64,000 nucleotides of DNA from Phytoactinopolyspora limicola (GTDB lineage Bacteria > Actinomycetota > Actinomycetes > Jiangellales > Jiangellaceae), in the NCBI RefSeq assembly GCF_011320225.1, contig NZ_JAAOEN010000016.1:44847-108846 (forward strand). The letters run 5' to 3'. Positions 28,603 through 37,887 of the stretch are shown piece by piece (the stretch's first letter is position 1; every line of letters starts with the position of its first letter). The translations under genes were made by a program, and so were the position numbers. Under the pieces are notes generated by a model that had not been told where the DNA came from, made no database searches, and saw only the letters and a program-made list of their open reading frames with translations.

Positions 28603-30162
28603 GTGAACAGAGTTCTGCGTGGCCTCGTGGCGGGTGCGGCCGGAGTAGTCGTATCCATCGCCATGGGTGCCACCGCAACAGCAGTGAACCCGGAAGGCGA
28701 GGCACAGATCCTCGTCCCCGGTGCGCTGGAACTTGATGACGTCGAATTCGATGCACCGGTCGAGGTCGACCGGCTCGACTCGGCGGACGTCGCGGCCGGA
28801 CTCGATCTGCTCGACGGCCTCGGCCTGCCGGACATCAACATCGGCAATGACCTCTGCCTGCTGCCGTGGTATTGGCCGGGACCGTTCAACGTCGGGATCG
28901 AAGACCAGAGCGGGCACTACGAAGCCTGCAACGGCTCTGGGTCGTCCAGCGGCAAGGGCATCAACATCCTCAACAACGCCTGCGTCGCGCCTTGGTTGTG
29001 GCAGGGTCCGGTCAACACCGGCACCAGCGGCCAAGAGGCCTACTACGTCGTCTGCAACAACGATGTCGACTCCGCCGACGGCGGTATCAACATCCTGAAC
29101 AACGCGTGTGTGTTGCCTTGGTTGTGGCAGGGTCCGTTCAACGTCTTCACCGAGGGGCAGAACGCCCACTATGTCGCGTGCAACAGCGACGGCACGGTGA
29201 TGGAACTGGACGACGACACCGCGGACCGGTTCGATGACGGGACCTTCGAGGCGAAGGGTCTCAACATCGGCAACAACATCTGCGCCGCGCCGTGGTTGTG
29301 GCAGGGGCCGCTGAACCTCCTGACCGAAGGGCAGCAGGCGTACTACGAGGCCTGCAACACCGACGGAACACTTACCGCGGAAGGCGCCAACCTGCTGAAC
29401 GACGCGTGTGTGGCGCCGTGGTTGTGGCAGGGGCCGTTCAACGTCCTGACCGGTGGCCAGGAGGCGTACTACGAGGCCTGCAACACCACGGGCGGATCGG
29501 CGTCCGGCTCCGGGATCAACATCCTCAACAACGCGTGTGTGCTGCCGTGGTTGTGGCAGGGGCCGGTGAACCTGCTCACCAGCGGGCAGGAGGCTTACTA
29601 CTCGGCCTGCAACACGGTCCAGGAGCAGGACGTGGACGCTGATGTTGACGCGGACGTCGATGCTGATGTTGATGCGGACGTCGATGCTGATGTTGATGCG
29701 GACGTGGACGCTGATGTTGATGCGGACGTCGATGCTGATGTTGATGCGGACGTGGACGCTGATGTTGATGCGGACGTGGACGCTGATGTTGATGCGGACG
29801 TCGATGCTGATGTTGATGCGGACGTCGATGCTGATGTTGATGCGGACGTGGACGCTGATGTTGATGCGGACGTGGACGCTGATGTTGATGCGGACGTGGA
29901 CGCTGATGTTGATGCGGACGTGGACGCTGATGTTGATGCGGACGTGGACGCTGATGTTGATGCGGACGTCGATGCTGATGTTGATGCGGACGTCGACGCC
30001 GACGCCGACGCTGATGCGGACGCCGATGCGGACGCCAATGGCCAGGAACTGCCCGACACCGGATCCGCACTGGCTCCGCTGGCGGGTCTTGCGCTCCTGC
30101 TTCTGGTCGCCGGCGCGCTAGCCACGTTGGCCCACCGTCGGGGCGCCCAGCTCAAGGCCTAG
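28603..30162 (+). CDS. LPXTG cell-wall-anchored protein with six PWLWQGP repeats and a VDAD stalk
   Basis: 519-residue surface protein of no family I recognise. Signal peptide to about residue 27 (ending GATATAVN). Six repeats of about 33 residues lie at 78-110, 119-152, 161-194, 219-252, 261-294 and 304-337, consensus [18 protein letters not shown], then GQxAYYxACN. Every repeat has two Cys exactly 24 residues apart (85/109, 127/151, 169/193, 227/251, 269/293, 312/336), suggesting one disulfide per repeat. Then about 120 residues of Asp-Val-Asp-Ala repeats form an acidic stalk. The end is LPDTG (483-487), a hydrophobic helix and a basic tail, a class-A-like sorting signal. It is monocistronic with a strong AT-rich leader. 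Chaplins are Cys-paired actinobacterial surface proteins, but the repeat sequence here does not match them. Confidence 0.9.
   Translation: MNRVLRGLVAGAAGVVVSIAMGATATAVNPEGEAQILVPGALELDDVEFDAPVEVDRLDSADVAAGLDLLDGLGLPDINIGNDLCLLPWYWPGPFNVGIEDQSGHYEACNGSGSSSGKGINILNNACVAPWLWQGPVNTGTSGQEAYYVVCNNDVDSADGGINILNNACVLPWLWQGPFNVFTEGQNAHYVACNSDGTVMELDDDTADRFDDGTFEAKGLNIGNNICAAPWLWQGPLNLLTEGQQAYYEACNTDGTLTAEGANLLNDACVAPWLWQGPFNVLTGGQEAYYEACNTTGGSASGSGINILNNACVLPWLWQGPVNLLTSGQEAYYSACNTVQEQDVDADVDADVDADVDADVDADVDADVDADVDADVDADVDADVDADVDADVDADVDADVDADVDADVDADVDADVDADVDADVDADVDADVDADVDADVDADVDADVDADVDADVDADVDADVDADADADADADADANGQELPDTGSALAPLAGLALLLLVAGALATLAHRRGAQLKA
29629..30035 (+). repeat. In-frame minisatellite encoding the Asp-Val-Asp-Ala stalk
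   Basis: About 400 bp of 12-bp units, mostly arranged as 24-bp pairs with GACGTGGAC or GACGTCGAT alternating with GCTGATGTTGATGCG. The last units decay to GACGCC-type codons. Synonymous exchange between GTGGAC and GTCGAT shows several rounds of duplication. Such arrays change length by slippage without breaking the frame. Confidence 0.92.
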
Positions 30163-30190
30163 CAACAAGGGCACCCGCCGGGAACATCGA

Positions 30191-30274
30191 GGCCCGCACC
30201 TTCGGTGGTCACCAGCGAGACCCGGTCGTCTCGACGACCAGCGGAATCGCTCACGACCACCGATGGTGCGGGCC
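30191..30274 (+). terminator. Long imperfect hairpin after the repeat-protein gene
   Basis: GGCCCGCACCTTCGGTGGTC (30191-30210) pairs with 30255-30274 with a single mismatch. A nested hairpin GGTCGTCTCGACGACC sits in the loop. It begins 28 bp after the stop of the surface-protein gene. The right arm contains the first ATG (30263) of the M50-like frame that follows. Confidence 0.7.
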
Positions 30275-31093
30275 GTTGTTGTGGGGCGCGTCCGAGCGCC
30301 GTCGACCGTTGAGTACCGTGGGCGGGCCGACCCACCCGGGACGGCCCGACCTGAGGAGGCCACCGTCGACGTCTGGAACTGGCTCGCCGAGCACCGGCTG
30401 GACGAGACGTTGTTGTCGATGCCGGAGGAACAGGTTCTGGCGGTGGCGGTGATCGCCGTCGCGCTCGCCGTCCATAGGGCCACCTGGAACGTCATCGGAT
30501 ACCCGGTGACCATCGTGCACGAGATCGGACACGCGCTCGCCGCGGTCCTCGCCGGCTATCGCCTTCATGGCATCACCGTCAACGGTGACATGTCCGGCGC
30601 CACCAACTTCGCTGGTCGTGGCACGGTGCGGGTGTTGTGGGCTCTGTGGTGGGGTTACCCGGCACCAGCCGTACTCGGAGCCGGCCTGATGTGGGCCACC
30701 TCCCAGGGGTGGGCCCGGATCGCCCTGTGGGTGTTGGTTGCCGGAATGGGGTTGACGTTCCTGTTCTCGCGCAGTTGGCACACGGTCGGGGTGGTGCTGG
30801 CCACCGGTGTGGCGCTGGGCCTGGTGGCCTGGTTCGGCGACCCCGTGGTCCAGAACGTCGTGGTGTTCGCCTTCGCCTGGCTGTTGATCGTCGGGGCGGT
30901 GCGGGCGTGGTGGGTGGTGGCGCGCAGCCATGCGACTCGGCGCGGCGTGACGAGTTCCGACGCCTATCTCATGGCTCGCCGGCTGCGTGCTGTGCCTGCC
31001 GCGTTCTGGCTGTTCACCTTCGCCGTCGTGATCGCGGCCGCGGCCTGGTATGCGGTTGCGACGGTGTTGCCGCTGCTGCCCACGCCGGCCTAA
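30263..31093 (+). CDS. M50B-like membrane protein (site-2-protease-like)
   Basis: About 242-276 residues. The zinc motif HEIGH lies in VTIVHEIGHALAAVLAGYR, following one membrane helix (VLAVAVIAVALAV). Four or five further helices follow, fitting the M50B-like family of actinobacterial membrane proteins; an Asp for the third zinc ligand is not obvious, so protease activity is uncertain. The start is a puzzle. ATG 30263 lies inside a terminator hairpin and gives an unlikely leader. A perfect GAGGAGG (30353-30359) precedes GTC 30365 (VDVWNWLAEHRL), which is not a standard start. ATG 30419 would remove the first family residues. Confidence 0.78.
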   Translation: MVRAVVVGRVRAPSTVEYRGRADPPGTARPEEATVDVWNWLAEHRLDETLLSMPEEQVLAVAVIAVALAVHRATWNVIGYPVTIVHEIGHALAAVLAGYRLHGITVNGDMSGATNFAGRGTVRVLWALWWGYPAPAVLGAGLMWATSQGWARIALWVLVAGMGLTFLFSRSWHTVGVVLATGVALGLVAWFGDPVVQNVVVFAFAWLLIVGAVRAWWVVARSHATRRGVTSSDAYLMARRLRAVPAAFWLFTFAVVIAAAAWYAVATVLPLLPTPA

Positions 31094-31171
31094 GCGACGT
31101 TCGCCACGACGGCTATCACCGTGCCGGTCGAGGAGGCCGGGCGGCCCGGCCCCCTCGACCCTCGAGGGTGG

Positions 31172-33646
31172 CTATTCCCAGGTCACGGGCTTCTTGTCGG
31201 CGGTGCCGAAGGTGAACTTCTTCGACGATCCGTAGGTGATCGTGTTGCGGTGATACCAGGTGCCCGAGCGGTACAGGCCTGGTCGGTCGCGGCCGTCGCG
31301 GTTCCAGTCGCCAGACAACGGCACGTCCCCGGTGCGGCCGTAGGAGAACGTGTACCGGGGCTCGCCCGCACTGTTGGTGTTGCGCAGCCGCCACTCGCCG
31401 CGCCGGAAGATCCCGACGGTGTCGATCCCGCTGCCGTTCCAGTCACCGACCACTGGGCGCCAGGACGACGTGCCGAAGGTGAAGTCGCGGTCGGCCGGTC
31501 CTGAGCTGAGTGAGTTGCGCAGCAGCCAACGACCCTTCCGGTACACACCGATGTCGTCGGTACCGTCGCCGTCCCAGTCGCCCACGACGGCAATGTCACC
31601 GGCGCGGCCGAAGGTCACCGTGCGAGTCTTGGTGCTGTCGGGGCTGGTGCGGATGGTCCATTTGCCGTCCTTGAAACGTGCGGCAGAGGCCTTGCCGTCA
31701 CCGTTCCAGTCGCCCATTAGGGGCTGTGCCGACGCGTCGCCGAAGGAGAAGGTCCGGTCCGGCTGGCCGCCGCTCAGCGCCGTGCGGAGCTCCCACCTCT
31801 TGCCGGAGACAACCGCCGGTTTGCTGCGCGCAGGCGCGACGACGCGGATGGGGAACTCGGCGGTGCCCTGGACGACGCGGTCGACCGTCGCGCGGCGTGA
31901 TCGTTGGACGAGCTCGAAGTCGTCGTCGGATTCCCGTTCGACGTTCAGCCGCGCGGTGACGGAGTTGTTCGGCGTGATGTTCTCCAGTTCGTCGAGCAAC
32001 TCGTCGAAGTTGCGGGCCCGGCTCTCGCCATCTTCGCGGTCCTCTTCGTCATCGCCGGGACCACCGAACACGTCGACCCACCCGTGGCTGCCGGCGGTCC
32101 TGGATGGCACCACGACCGACAGGTCGACGTTGCGTGGGGAGCCGATGTTCTTGTACGGAGCCAACACGACGCGCAGGTTGAGCCGGGTCCCGGCGACGAC
32201 GCGCAACGGCTTCGTCTTCGGGGCAGGCTGATACGTGCCATCGGGCCGGCGGATCTGTATCTCCGAGATCGAGTAACGGGTGTAGTCCTCGGACACGTCG
32301 CCGGTGAAGTCGACCTTGTTGATCGTCACGTCCTCGAATTCGTTGAGTACCAGCGCCGCCACTTGGAGGTAGGGGTCGTAGCTGGCCTCCTCAGCGACGT
32401 CCCACTGGCTGGCATAGCGGTTCTTGACGTCGACGGTGAACGGTGCACCCGACGCTCGAGTGCCCTGCACGGTCCAGCGGGTCCGAGCCGTGCCCTCGCC
32501 GAACTTGTCGAGCACCCGGTCGATGTTGCCAAGCATGTGATAAGCCGAGGCGACCGGCAGGAAGTCCTGGACCGCCACCTGGGTGGTACCGGTCCGTTTG
32601 GCATCTCCCGCCGTCACCGTCGAGGTCACCGGGATGGTGGCTGGTCCGGCGCCCAGGATTCCCCGGATCCCGGCCAGCCGGTCTTGGTCCAGGGTGCCCG
32701 CAACGCCACCAGGGTTGGCCACCTTGAACGGCCCGAAGAATTCGTCGCGCTGGATCAGAACGGAGCTGGCCGCGTGGACACCCATCGACGTGGTACCGGA
32801 CCAGTCGAACGGATGCCCGAACGCGATGGCCCGGTCGCCGTCGCACACCATGGTTGTTGTGCCGACACCGGCGGCGGTGACGTCACCAGTCGACAACGTG
32901 GCCGCGAAGTTGCTGCCGGGGAAGATCTCCCCTGGATCGGCCACATCGTCGGTTCCGGCAGGCCCAGCGGGGTAGACGTGGGCGTGGGGCGATTCTTTCT
33001 TCATCCGCTCGGTGAACGTCGCCAGGCGCTGCTCGGTGAGGCCGGAGACAGCGAGTGGCAGGGCCAGCCGGCGCATCCCCGACCGGGTCTCCTTGCGGGT
33101 GGCCGCACCGGCCTCGACGAGGTCGTCTTGGATCTCGGCCGGCAGTTCGACCTCCTCCGCGGCTTTGGCGGAGAAGCTTCCCGGCCGGCGGAGCAGCTCG
33201 GCCATGTCGGCGGCCGGGGTCAGCCCGGCCACTGGCGACGCCGCCCAGGTGAGGCCGTAGGACACGGCGCCGATGAGCCGTCCGTCGTCGGCGTAGACCG
33301 GTGAGCCGGACATACCCGACCAGATTCCTCCGGCGCGTTGGATGGCGGGGGAGTCGGCCTCGACGATGATCATGTCGACGTCTGGGGCGATGCCGTTGCG
33401 GATCACGCCGACAACGGATGCGCTGAATGAGTCGGGACTGGTCCCTTTCTCCACCGTGAGGCCGGAGGCGGTCATACCCTCTTCCAGCTCCGAGACGGGG
33501 AACGGTTGAGGACATGGATCGGGATGGTCTGGAGGCGCTTCCTGCGCACTAGTCGTGGCCGCGGGTAGCGCGGTGATGAGTAGGGCCGCGAGGGCGGCGA
33601 CGGAGATGGCGGCACGGCAGCGCACACTAGTTGGACGGGTGCCCAT
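31172..33646 (-). CDS. Secreted SpoIVB-type (S55) serine protease with C-terminal VCBS/FG-GAP-like repeats
   Basis: 824 residues. Signal peptide to about 35 (ALAALLITALPAATTSAQ). The S55 domain shows GGIWSGMSGSPVYADDGRLIGAV with the probable nucleophile Ser113, and AFGHPFDWSGT. A long middle region (about 330-580) is shared with the upstream paralogue and includes DELLDELENITPNN. The last 200 residues are about five repeats of the type GDWNGDGxDxxGVYR followed by FTFG, a beta-propeller-like calcium-binding motif found in secreted actinobacterial proteins. S55 proteases are known from spore signalling in Firmicutes; in non-sporulating actinobacteria the role is unknown. AGGGGAAAG precedes ATG 33646. 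Second of two tandem paralogues. Confidence 0.87.
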   Translation of the reverse strand: MGTRPTSVRCRAAISVAALAALLITALPAATTSAQEAPPDHPDPCPQPFPVSELEEGMTASGLTVEKGTSPDSFSASVVGVIRNGIAPDVDMIIVEADSPAIQRAGGIWSGMSGSPVYADDGRLIGAVSYGLTWAASPVAGLTPAADMAELLRRPGSFSAKAAEEVELPAEIQDDLVEAGAATRKETRSGMRRLALPLAVSGLTEQRLATFTERMKKESPHAHVYPAGPAGTDDVADPGEIFPGSNFAATLSTGDVTAAGVGTTTMVCDGDRAIAFGHPFDWSGTTSMGVHAASSVLIQRDEFFGPFKVANPGGVAGTLDQDRLAGIRGILGAGPATIPVTSTVTAGDAKRTGTTQVAVQDFLPVASAYHMLGNIDRVLDKFGEGTARTRWTVQGTRASGAPFTVDVKNRYASQWDVAEEASYDPYLQVAALVLNEFEDVTINKVDFTGDVSEDYTRYSISEIQIRRPDGTYQPAPKTKPLRVVAGTRLNLRVVLAPYKNIGSPRNVDLSVVVPSRTAGSHGWVDVFGGPGDDEEDREDGESRARNFDELLDELENITPNNSVTARLNVERESDDDFELVQRSRRATVDRVVQGTAEFPIRVVAPARSKPAVVSGKRWELRTALSGGQPDRTFSFGDASAQPLMGDWNGDGKASAARFKDGKWTIRTSPDSTKTRTVTFGRAGDIAVVGDWDGDGTDDIGVYRKGRWLLRNSLSSGPADRDFTFGTSSWRPVVGDWNGSGIDTVGIFRRGEWRLRNTNSAGEPRYTFSYGRTGDVPLSGDWNRDGRDRPGLYRSGTWYHRNTITYGSSKKFTFGTADKKPVTWE

Positions 33647-33855
33647 GGCTTTCCCCTCGATGAGGGCCCAGCCGGATCACCCCTGTGGTCTGGCCAGGCC
33701 AATCTGAACCCCTAGACGTGCGGCCGCACATCTAGTAGACGTCGCCAACCGTCTGAATGGTTGCCTCGAAGGATCAGCTTTTTTCCGCTCACGGCGGAGA
33801 GGGAAGGGGCGGCGGGTGTTGGCCGTCGGCTTGTCCTCCGCCGCCCCGGGTGGTG

Positions 33856-35649
33856 TTACTCGGTGACCTCGACCGGGAAGGAGTGGTGGCCGCGGACGAC
33901 GTGCTCGACCGTCTCGTGTGTCGCAGCCGGGGGAACGACGTCGTCGGCTTCGTCCAGGCTGAGGATGGCGGCGACTGCGTTATTCGGCGTGATGTTCTCC
34001 AGTTCGTTGAGCAACTCGTCGAAGCTGGTGGAGTTCGGGGTCATTGCGGCCACGTACTCGCCGTCGTCGTCGCCCGGTCCACCTGAGACGTCGACCCAGC
34101 CGAACGAACCTGCGGCGTCACCAGGCACGTCGAGGGCAAGCTCGATGGTGGCGGTGTCGCCGAGGTTCTTGTACGGCGTCAGCGTCACCCGGATGCCGAT
34201 CTCGGACCCGGCGGCCACCGGCAGGGGCATCGACGTCGACGGCGGCTGGTACGAGCCATCGGGCTGGCGCACCTCGACGGCGGCGAACCGGTAGTAGCTG
34301 TACTGGCCGGTGACTTCGGCATCGAGCTCGACCGCGGTGACCTCCACGTCCTCGAACTCGTTGTGGACGATGGCCATCAGGTGGTCGGCGACTCCGAACG
34401 GTGCTTCGGCGGCTACGTCGGCGGGGCTGCTGTAGACATTGGCGGCGGCGAGTTGGAAGGGTTGGCCGTCGGCACGTAGCCCCTCGATGGACCACCGGAT
34501 GTCAGCTGCGCCGGGCCCTACCCGGTCGAGAGCGGAGTCGAAAGCGGACCATGTGTGATAGACGGTGATCTCGTCCAGCATGTCGGCGAGCACCGCGTGG
34601 GTGATGCCGTGGTAAGAGCCTTCCGGGGCGGTGACGTCGGCGGTGACCGGGATAGTGGTCGGGACGGAGCCGAGCCGGGCGCGGACGCCGGCCAGCCGGT
34701 CTTGGTCGAGAGTGCCGACGGCGCCGCCGAGGTTGGCGATCTTGAATGAACCGAACGTGTTGTCACGCTGCACGAAGACCGCCTCGGCCGGGTGTGCGGT
34801 AAGCGCCGACGAGCCCGCCCAGAGGAACGGGTGTCCGAACGCCAGGACATCGTTTCCGCAGACGGAGGTGGTGGTGCCGACGGCAGCCAACGTGACGTCG
34901 CCGTGGGAGACGGCGGCGGCGAAATTCCCGCCTGGCTGGATGTCGCCGGTGTCGCCTGGCTGGTCGGTGTCGACCGATCCGGCCGGATAGGCGCGTATCT
35001 CCTGGGCGCGGTCGGCCAACCGCTCGGTGAGTGCGTCGAACCGGTCGGCGCCTACTCCGGAGACCGCTACCGGGAGGGTGAGCCGTCGCAACCCGTCGCG
35101 GGCCTGCGCGGCGTCGATCTTGCCGGACCGCGTGAGGTGGTCGGCGAGTTCGGCGGGTAGTGCGGAGGCGTCGCCGCTGGTGAGGGTCGGCACCTCACTG
35201 GGGTGGTCGAGCAGCCGGTGCATGTCCTCAGCTGGGACCAGGCCGGCGATGGGTGATGGCGCGAGAGAGAAGCCGTAGGCCACCGCACCGATGAGCCGGC
35301 CGTCGTCGGCGTAGACCGGCGAGCCGGACATACCAGACCAGATGCCGCCGGCGCGTTCGATGGCCGCGGACTCCGTGTCCGCGATGATCATGTCTATTCC
35401 TGGGCCGATACCGTCGTTGATCACCCCGACGACGGTGGCGGTGAACGGCTCGGGGTCGCTGCCGCGTTCGACGGTGAGTCCGGTGGCGGTCAACCCGTCG
35501 GTCACGTCGCCGACCGGATATGGATCGGGACAGGGGTCGGGGGTGGGGTCGGCGATCGCCACAGCTGTGCCGGTGGCGAGCAGTGCGACGACGACGGCCG
35601 CCGCCGGCAGGGTCCGCCGACGGCGGGCGATGGGGGAAGTGGTGCTCAT
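33856..35649 (-). CDS. Secreted SpoIVB-type (S55) serine protease
   Basis: 597 residues; signal peptide MSTTSPIARRRRTLPAAAVV with cleavage near ATGTAVAIA. The S55 core has GGIWSGMSGSPVYADDGRLIGAV (identical in this stretch to the downstream paralogue) and AFGHPFLWAGSS. It ends after ELLNELENITPNNAVAAILS and an 'HHSFPVEV' tail, without the propeller-like repeats of its neighbour. AAAGGAG precedes ATG 35649. The 209-bp gap to the next gene has no terminator I can see, so the pair may share a transcript. Substrate unknown. Confidence 0.87.
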   Translation of the reverse strand: MSTTSPIARRRRTLPAAAVVVALLATGTAVAIADPTPDPCPDPYPVGDVTDGLTATGLTVERGSDPEPFTATVVGVINDGIGPGIDMIIADTESAAIERAGGIWSGMSGSPVYADDGRLIGAVAYGFSLAPSPIAGLVPAEDMHRLLDHPSEVPTLTSGDASALPAELADHLTRSGKIDAAQARDGLRRLTLPVAVSGVGADRFDALTERLADRAQEIRAYPAGSVDTDQPGDTGDIQPGGNFAAAVSHGDVTLAAVGTTTSVCGNDVLAFGHPFLWAGSSALTAHPAEAVFVQRDNTFGSFKIANLGGAVGTLDQDRLAGVRARLGSVPTTIPVTADVTAPEGSYHGITHAVLADMLDEITVYHTWSAFDSALDRVGPGAADIRWSIEGLRADGQPFQLAAANVYSSPADVAAEAPFGVADHLMAIVHNEFEDVEVTAVELDAEVTGQYSYYRFAAVEVRQPDGSYQPPSTSMPLPVAAGSEIGIRVTLTPYKNLGDTATIELALDVPGDAAGSFGWVDVSGGPGDDDGEYVAAMTPNSTSFDELLNELENITPNNAVAAILSLDEADDVVPPAATHETVEHVVRGHHSFPVEVTE

Positions 35650-36134
35650 GGCGCTCCTTTACTCTCTGGGCACCTGGCCAGAGTGGCGGGCTCGCATAGG
35701 CGCGGCAGACGTCGGCTTCCCCCATTCAGCCGACCGGCCGACCATCGAAACAACCCCACCTCGACCAGGCCGGCGCATCCCTCGGACGCACTCAGAGCCT
35801 GCCTTGGTACAGACTCTAGGGTTATTCATACACGCCGAACTCGACCGTGGTCAGGTATATGTCAATTTCGACGTCACTGACTGATGTCATACGTGTCATC
35901 AACACCGAAATGCCCACGTTCGCCGGCGCGTGTTGTCGCCCGCCTGGAGCGGTCGACGGCTGGGCATCGTCGCCAACGTCGGGGGTTCGTTGGGCATGAG
36001 TCGGTGGGTTGTGGCCGCAGGGTCCCTGCCGGCTCGGTAGGTGGAGCGGCGGCGCTATATGCAGCAATAGTTCCGGTTTGCCCGATTTTCGACTAGTCTT
36101 CCGATCGCTGTTCCGTGAGGGGGATCGGAGCCAG
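35650..36134. other. Divergent intergenic region without a gene
   Basis: 485 bp between the S55 protease gene and the VWA-protein gene, transcribed apart. No supported gene. The segment about 35810-35930 is relatively AT-rich (GGTTATTCATAC, GTATATGTCAATTTC) and probably holds the protease promoter. A small dyad GACTAGTC at about 36091 and GGATCGGAG near 36122 belong to the VWA gene's promoter and ribosome-binding site. Confidence 0.5.
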
Positions 36135-37874
36135 ATGAGTGGACGCCATTCGCAACGTGGCCGGCACCGACGCCGTCGGTCGACCCGGCTGGGCGTCGTC
36201 GTGATCATTTTCGCCCTGCTGGCCGCCGGTGGCGCGGTCCTGGCCCGGGACGCGCTCTTCGGTACCGACGACGAGCCACCGACCGAGGCCGCCGACAGTC
36301 AGGCTCAGTGCGAGCACGTCCATGAGGTGACGGTAGTGGCCGCACCCACGATCGCTCCAGTGCTGGACGACATCCTGGCCGCAGCCGAGCCGGATGGCAC
36401 GTCAGAAGGGGTCACATGTATCTCGGTCGACGTGAGCTCCGTCCCGTCGTCGGTGGCCGTCGAGACGCTGGCCGGCGACGACGGCCCGGACGTATGGGTG
36501 CCGGAGTCCAGCCTGTGGGTCGCCCGGGCGGCGGAGGCGGGCGCGCCGCTGGGTGAGGCTCGGCCTATCGCGACGTCGCCGCTAGTGATGGTCGCCCCGC
36601 AGGACGTCGCACGAGACCAACTCGGATGGCCGGACGCGGAATTCGCCTGGACCGACGCTCTTGCCGGAGAAGCAACCGTCGCCATCGCAGACCCGATGAG
36701 CACAACGGAGGGCCTGGCGACGCTGTTAGCCGTGCAAGCCGCCGTCGGCGACTCCGAGGACGCACAGACCCGGCTGGTCGAGACGTTGACCACGGTGTCC
36801 AGGTCAGCCGTCGGTGATGTCGGTGAAGCCTACGGGCAGGTGCTCGACGATCCCGGCGCCGCACCTTTGTTCACGGCGACGGAACAGTCGGTGCTTTCGC
36901 ACAACTCCAGCAACCCCGACCACCCCGTCGTTGCGCTGTATCCGGCCGAAGGCACCGCCATCCTCGACTATCCGGCGGTCGAGGTGGGTGTCGCGGGTGA
37001 CAACAGCCAGGACGAGGCTGAGCCAGCGGTGGTGGCCCAGGTGGTCGACGCCCTGACCGGAGCGGGCGCCGTTGGCGTGCTGCATGACGCCGGTTTCCGC
37101 GGTCCCGACGGTGTGGCCGGTGCGGCCGCCGAGTCTTCCGACGCGGTGCAGGCGCAAATGCCCGCCGTTATGGACACTCCTGAGCCAGAGGCGGTCCGGG
37201 CGGCGCTGCGGCACTGGGCGGCTCTGTCCTTGGAGATGCGGATGTTAGCCGTGATCGACGTGTCTGGATCGATGTGGGAGACCGATGGGGGAGAGGAGAC
37301 CCGGATCGAGTTGGTGCGGGACGCCAACCTTGCCGCCTTGGAGCTCATCCCGCCCACCGGTGAGCTAGGCCTATGGGTGTTCTCCACCGAGGAGGATCCG
37401 CCGAACCACTGGCGGGAACTGGTAGATATCGGCCCTCTTACCGAAGAGGTGGGCGACGGCACCCGCAGAGACGCACTGACCGAGCAGACGCTGGGGCTTC
37501 CAGACTCCGAGGTCCGAGGCTGGACGGCCCTCTACGACACGATGTGGGCTGCGTACCAGGAGGTCAGGGACGGCTATGACCCGAACAAGGTCAACTCGGT
37601 CGTGCTTCTCACCGATGGCACCGACGAGCGTGCCCCGGACATGGCGCCCGGGATGGATCTCGACACGTTGCTGACCCAGTTGCAGGCGCAACACGACCCG
37701 GCCCGCCCGATCCTGCTCATCACCATCGGCATCGGCCCGGAGGCGGATATGGACGCGCTCCGGCAGATCTCGGAGGTGACCGGCTCGACGGCGTATCAAG
37801 CCGAGGACCCAGCTGACATCCAGGAGATCTTCTTCCGGGCGATGCTCGAACGGCAGTGCCGGCCGAACTGCTAA
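36135..37874 (+). CDS. Membrane-anchored solute-binding-like / von Willebrand factor A protein
   Basis: 579 residues. Basic N terminus, one membrane helix (19-42), then about 300 residues resembling an ABC-type extracellular binding protein (VTVVAAPTIAPVLDDILAAA, DVWVPESSLW, ATSPLVMVAP, TEGLATLLA). The C-terminal VWA domain begins about 365 with a complete MIDAS motif DVSGSMW (Asp375, Ser377, Ser379), the Thr in RGWTALYDT and the Asp in LLTDGTDER. It should bind a metal-dependent ligand outside the cell. Known actinobacterial proteins combine these two modules but their function is unproven. ATG 36135 follows GGAG. Palindrome copy 2 lies just after the stop. Confidence 0.87.
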   Translation: MSGRHSQRGRHRRRRSTRLGVVVIIFALLAAGGAVLARDALFGTDDEPPTEAADSQAQCEHVHEVTVVAAPTIAPVLDDILAAAEPDGTSEGVTCISVDVSSVPSSVAVETLAGDDGPDVWVPESSLWVARAAEAGAPLGEARPIATSPLVMVAPQDVARDQLGWPDAEFAWTDALAGEATVAIADPMSTTEGLATLLAVQAAVGDSEDAQTRLVETLTTVSRSAVGDVGEAYGQVLDDPGAAPLFTATEQSVLSHNSSNPDHPVVALYPAEGTAILDYPAVEVGVAGDNSQDEAEPAVVAQVVDALTGAGAVGVLHDAGFRGPDGVAGAAAESSDAVQAQMPAVMDTPEPEAVRAALRHWAALSLEMRMLAVIDVSGSMWETDGGEETRIELVRDANLAALELIPPTGELGLWVFSTEEDPPNHWRELVDIGPLTEEVGDGTRRDALTEQTLGLPDSEVRGWTALYDTMWAAYQEVRDGYDPNKVNSVVLLTDGTDERAPDMAPGMDLDTLLTQLQAQHDPARPILLITIGIGPEADMDALRQISEVTGSTAYQAEDPADIQEIFFRAMLERQCRPNC

Positions 37875-37887
37875 CCCCCGCCCCGCC

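Noticed and set aside
29629..30035. Possible CRISPR or satellite of non-coding nature
   Set aside because: The array stays in frame, encodes an acidic stalk and is followed by an LPDTG anchor, so it is coding.
29598..30155. Minus-strand frame of Ser-Thr-Ala repeats
   Set aside because: It is the antisense of the Asp-Val-Asp-Ala array and has no independent signals.
31904..33304. A 466-codon plus-strand frame opposite the S55 protease
   Set aside because: Shadow frame; no start context or motifs, while the protease frame has signal peptide and active site.
35884..36096. Short plus-strand frame in the S55/VWA intergenic region
   Set aside because: No ribosome-binding site or domain; the frame overlaps the promoter area.
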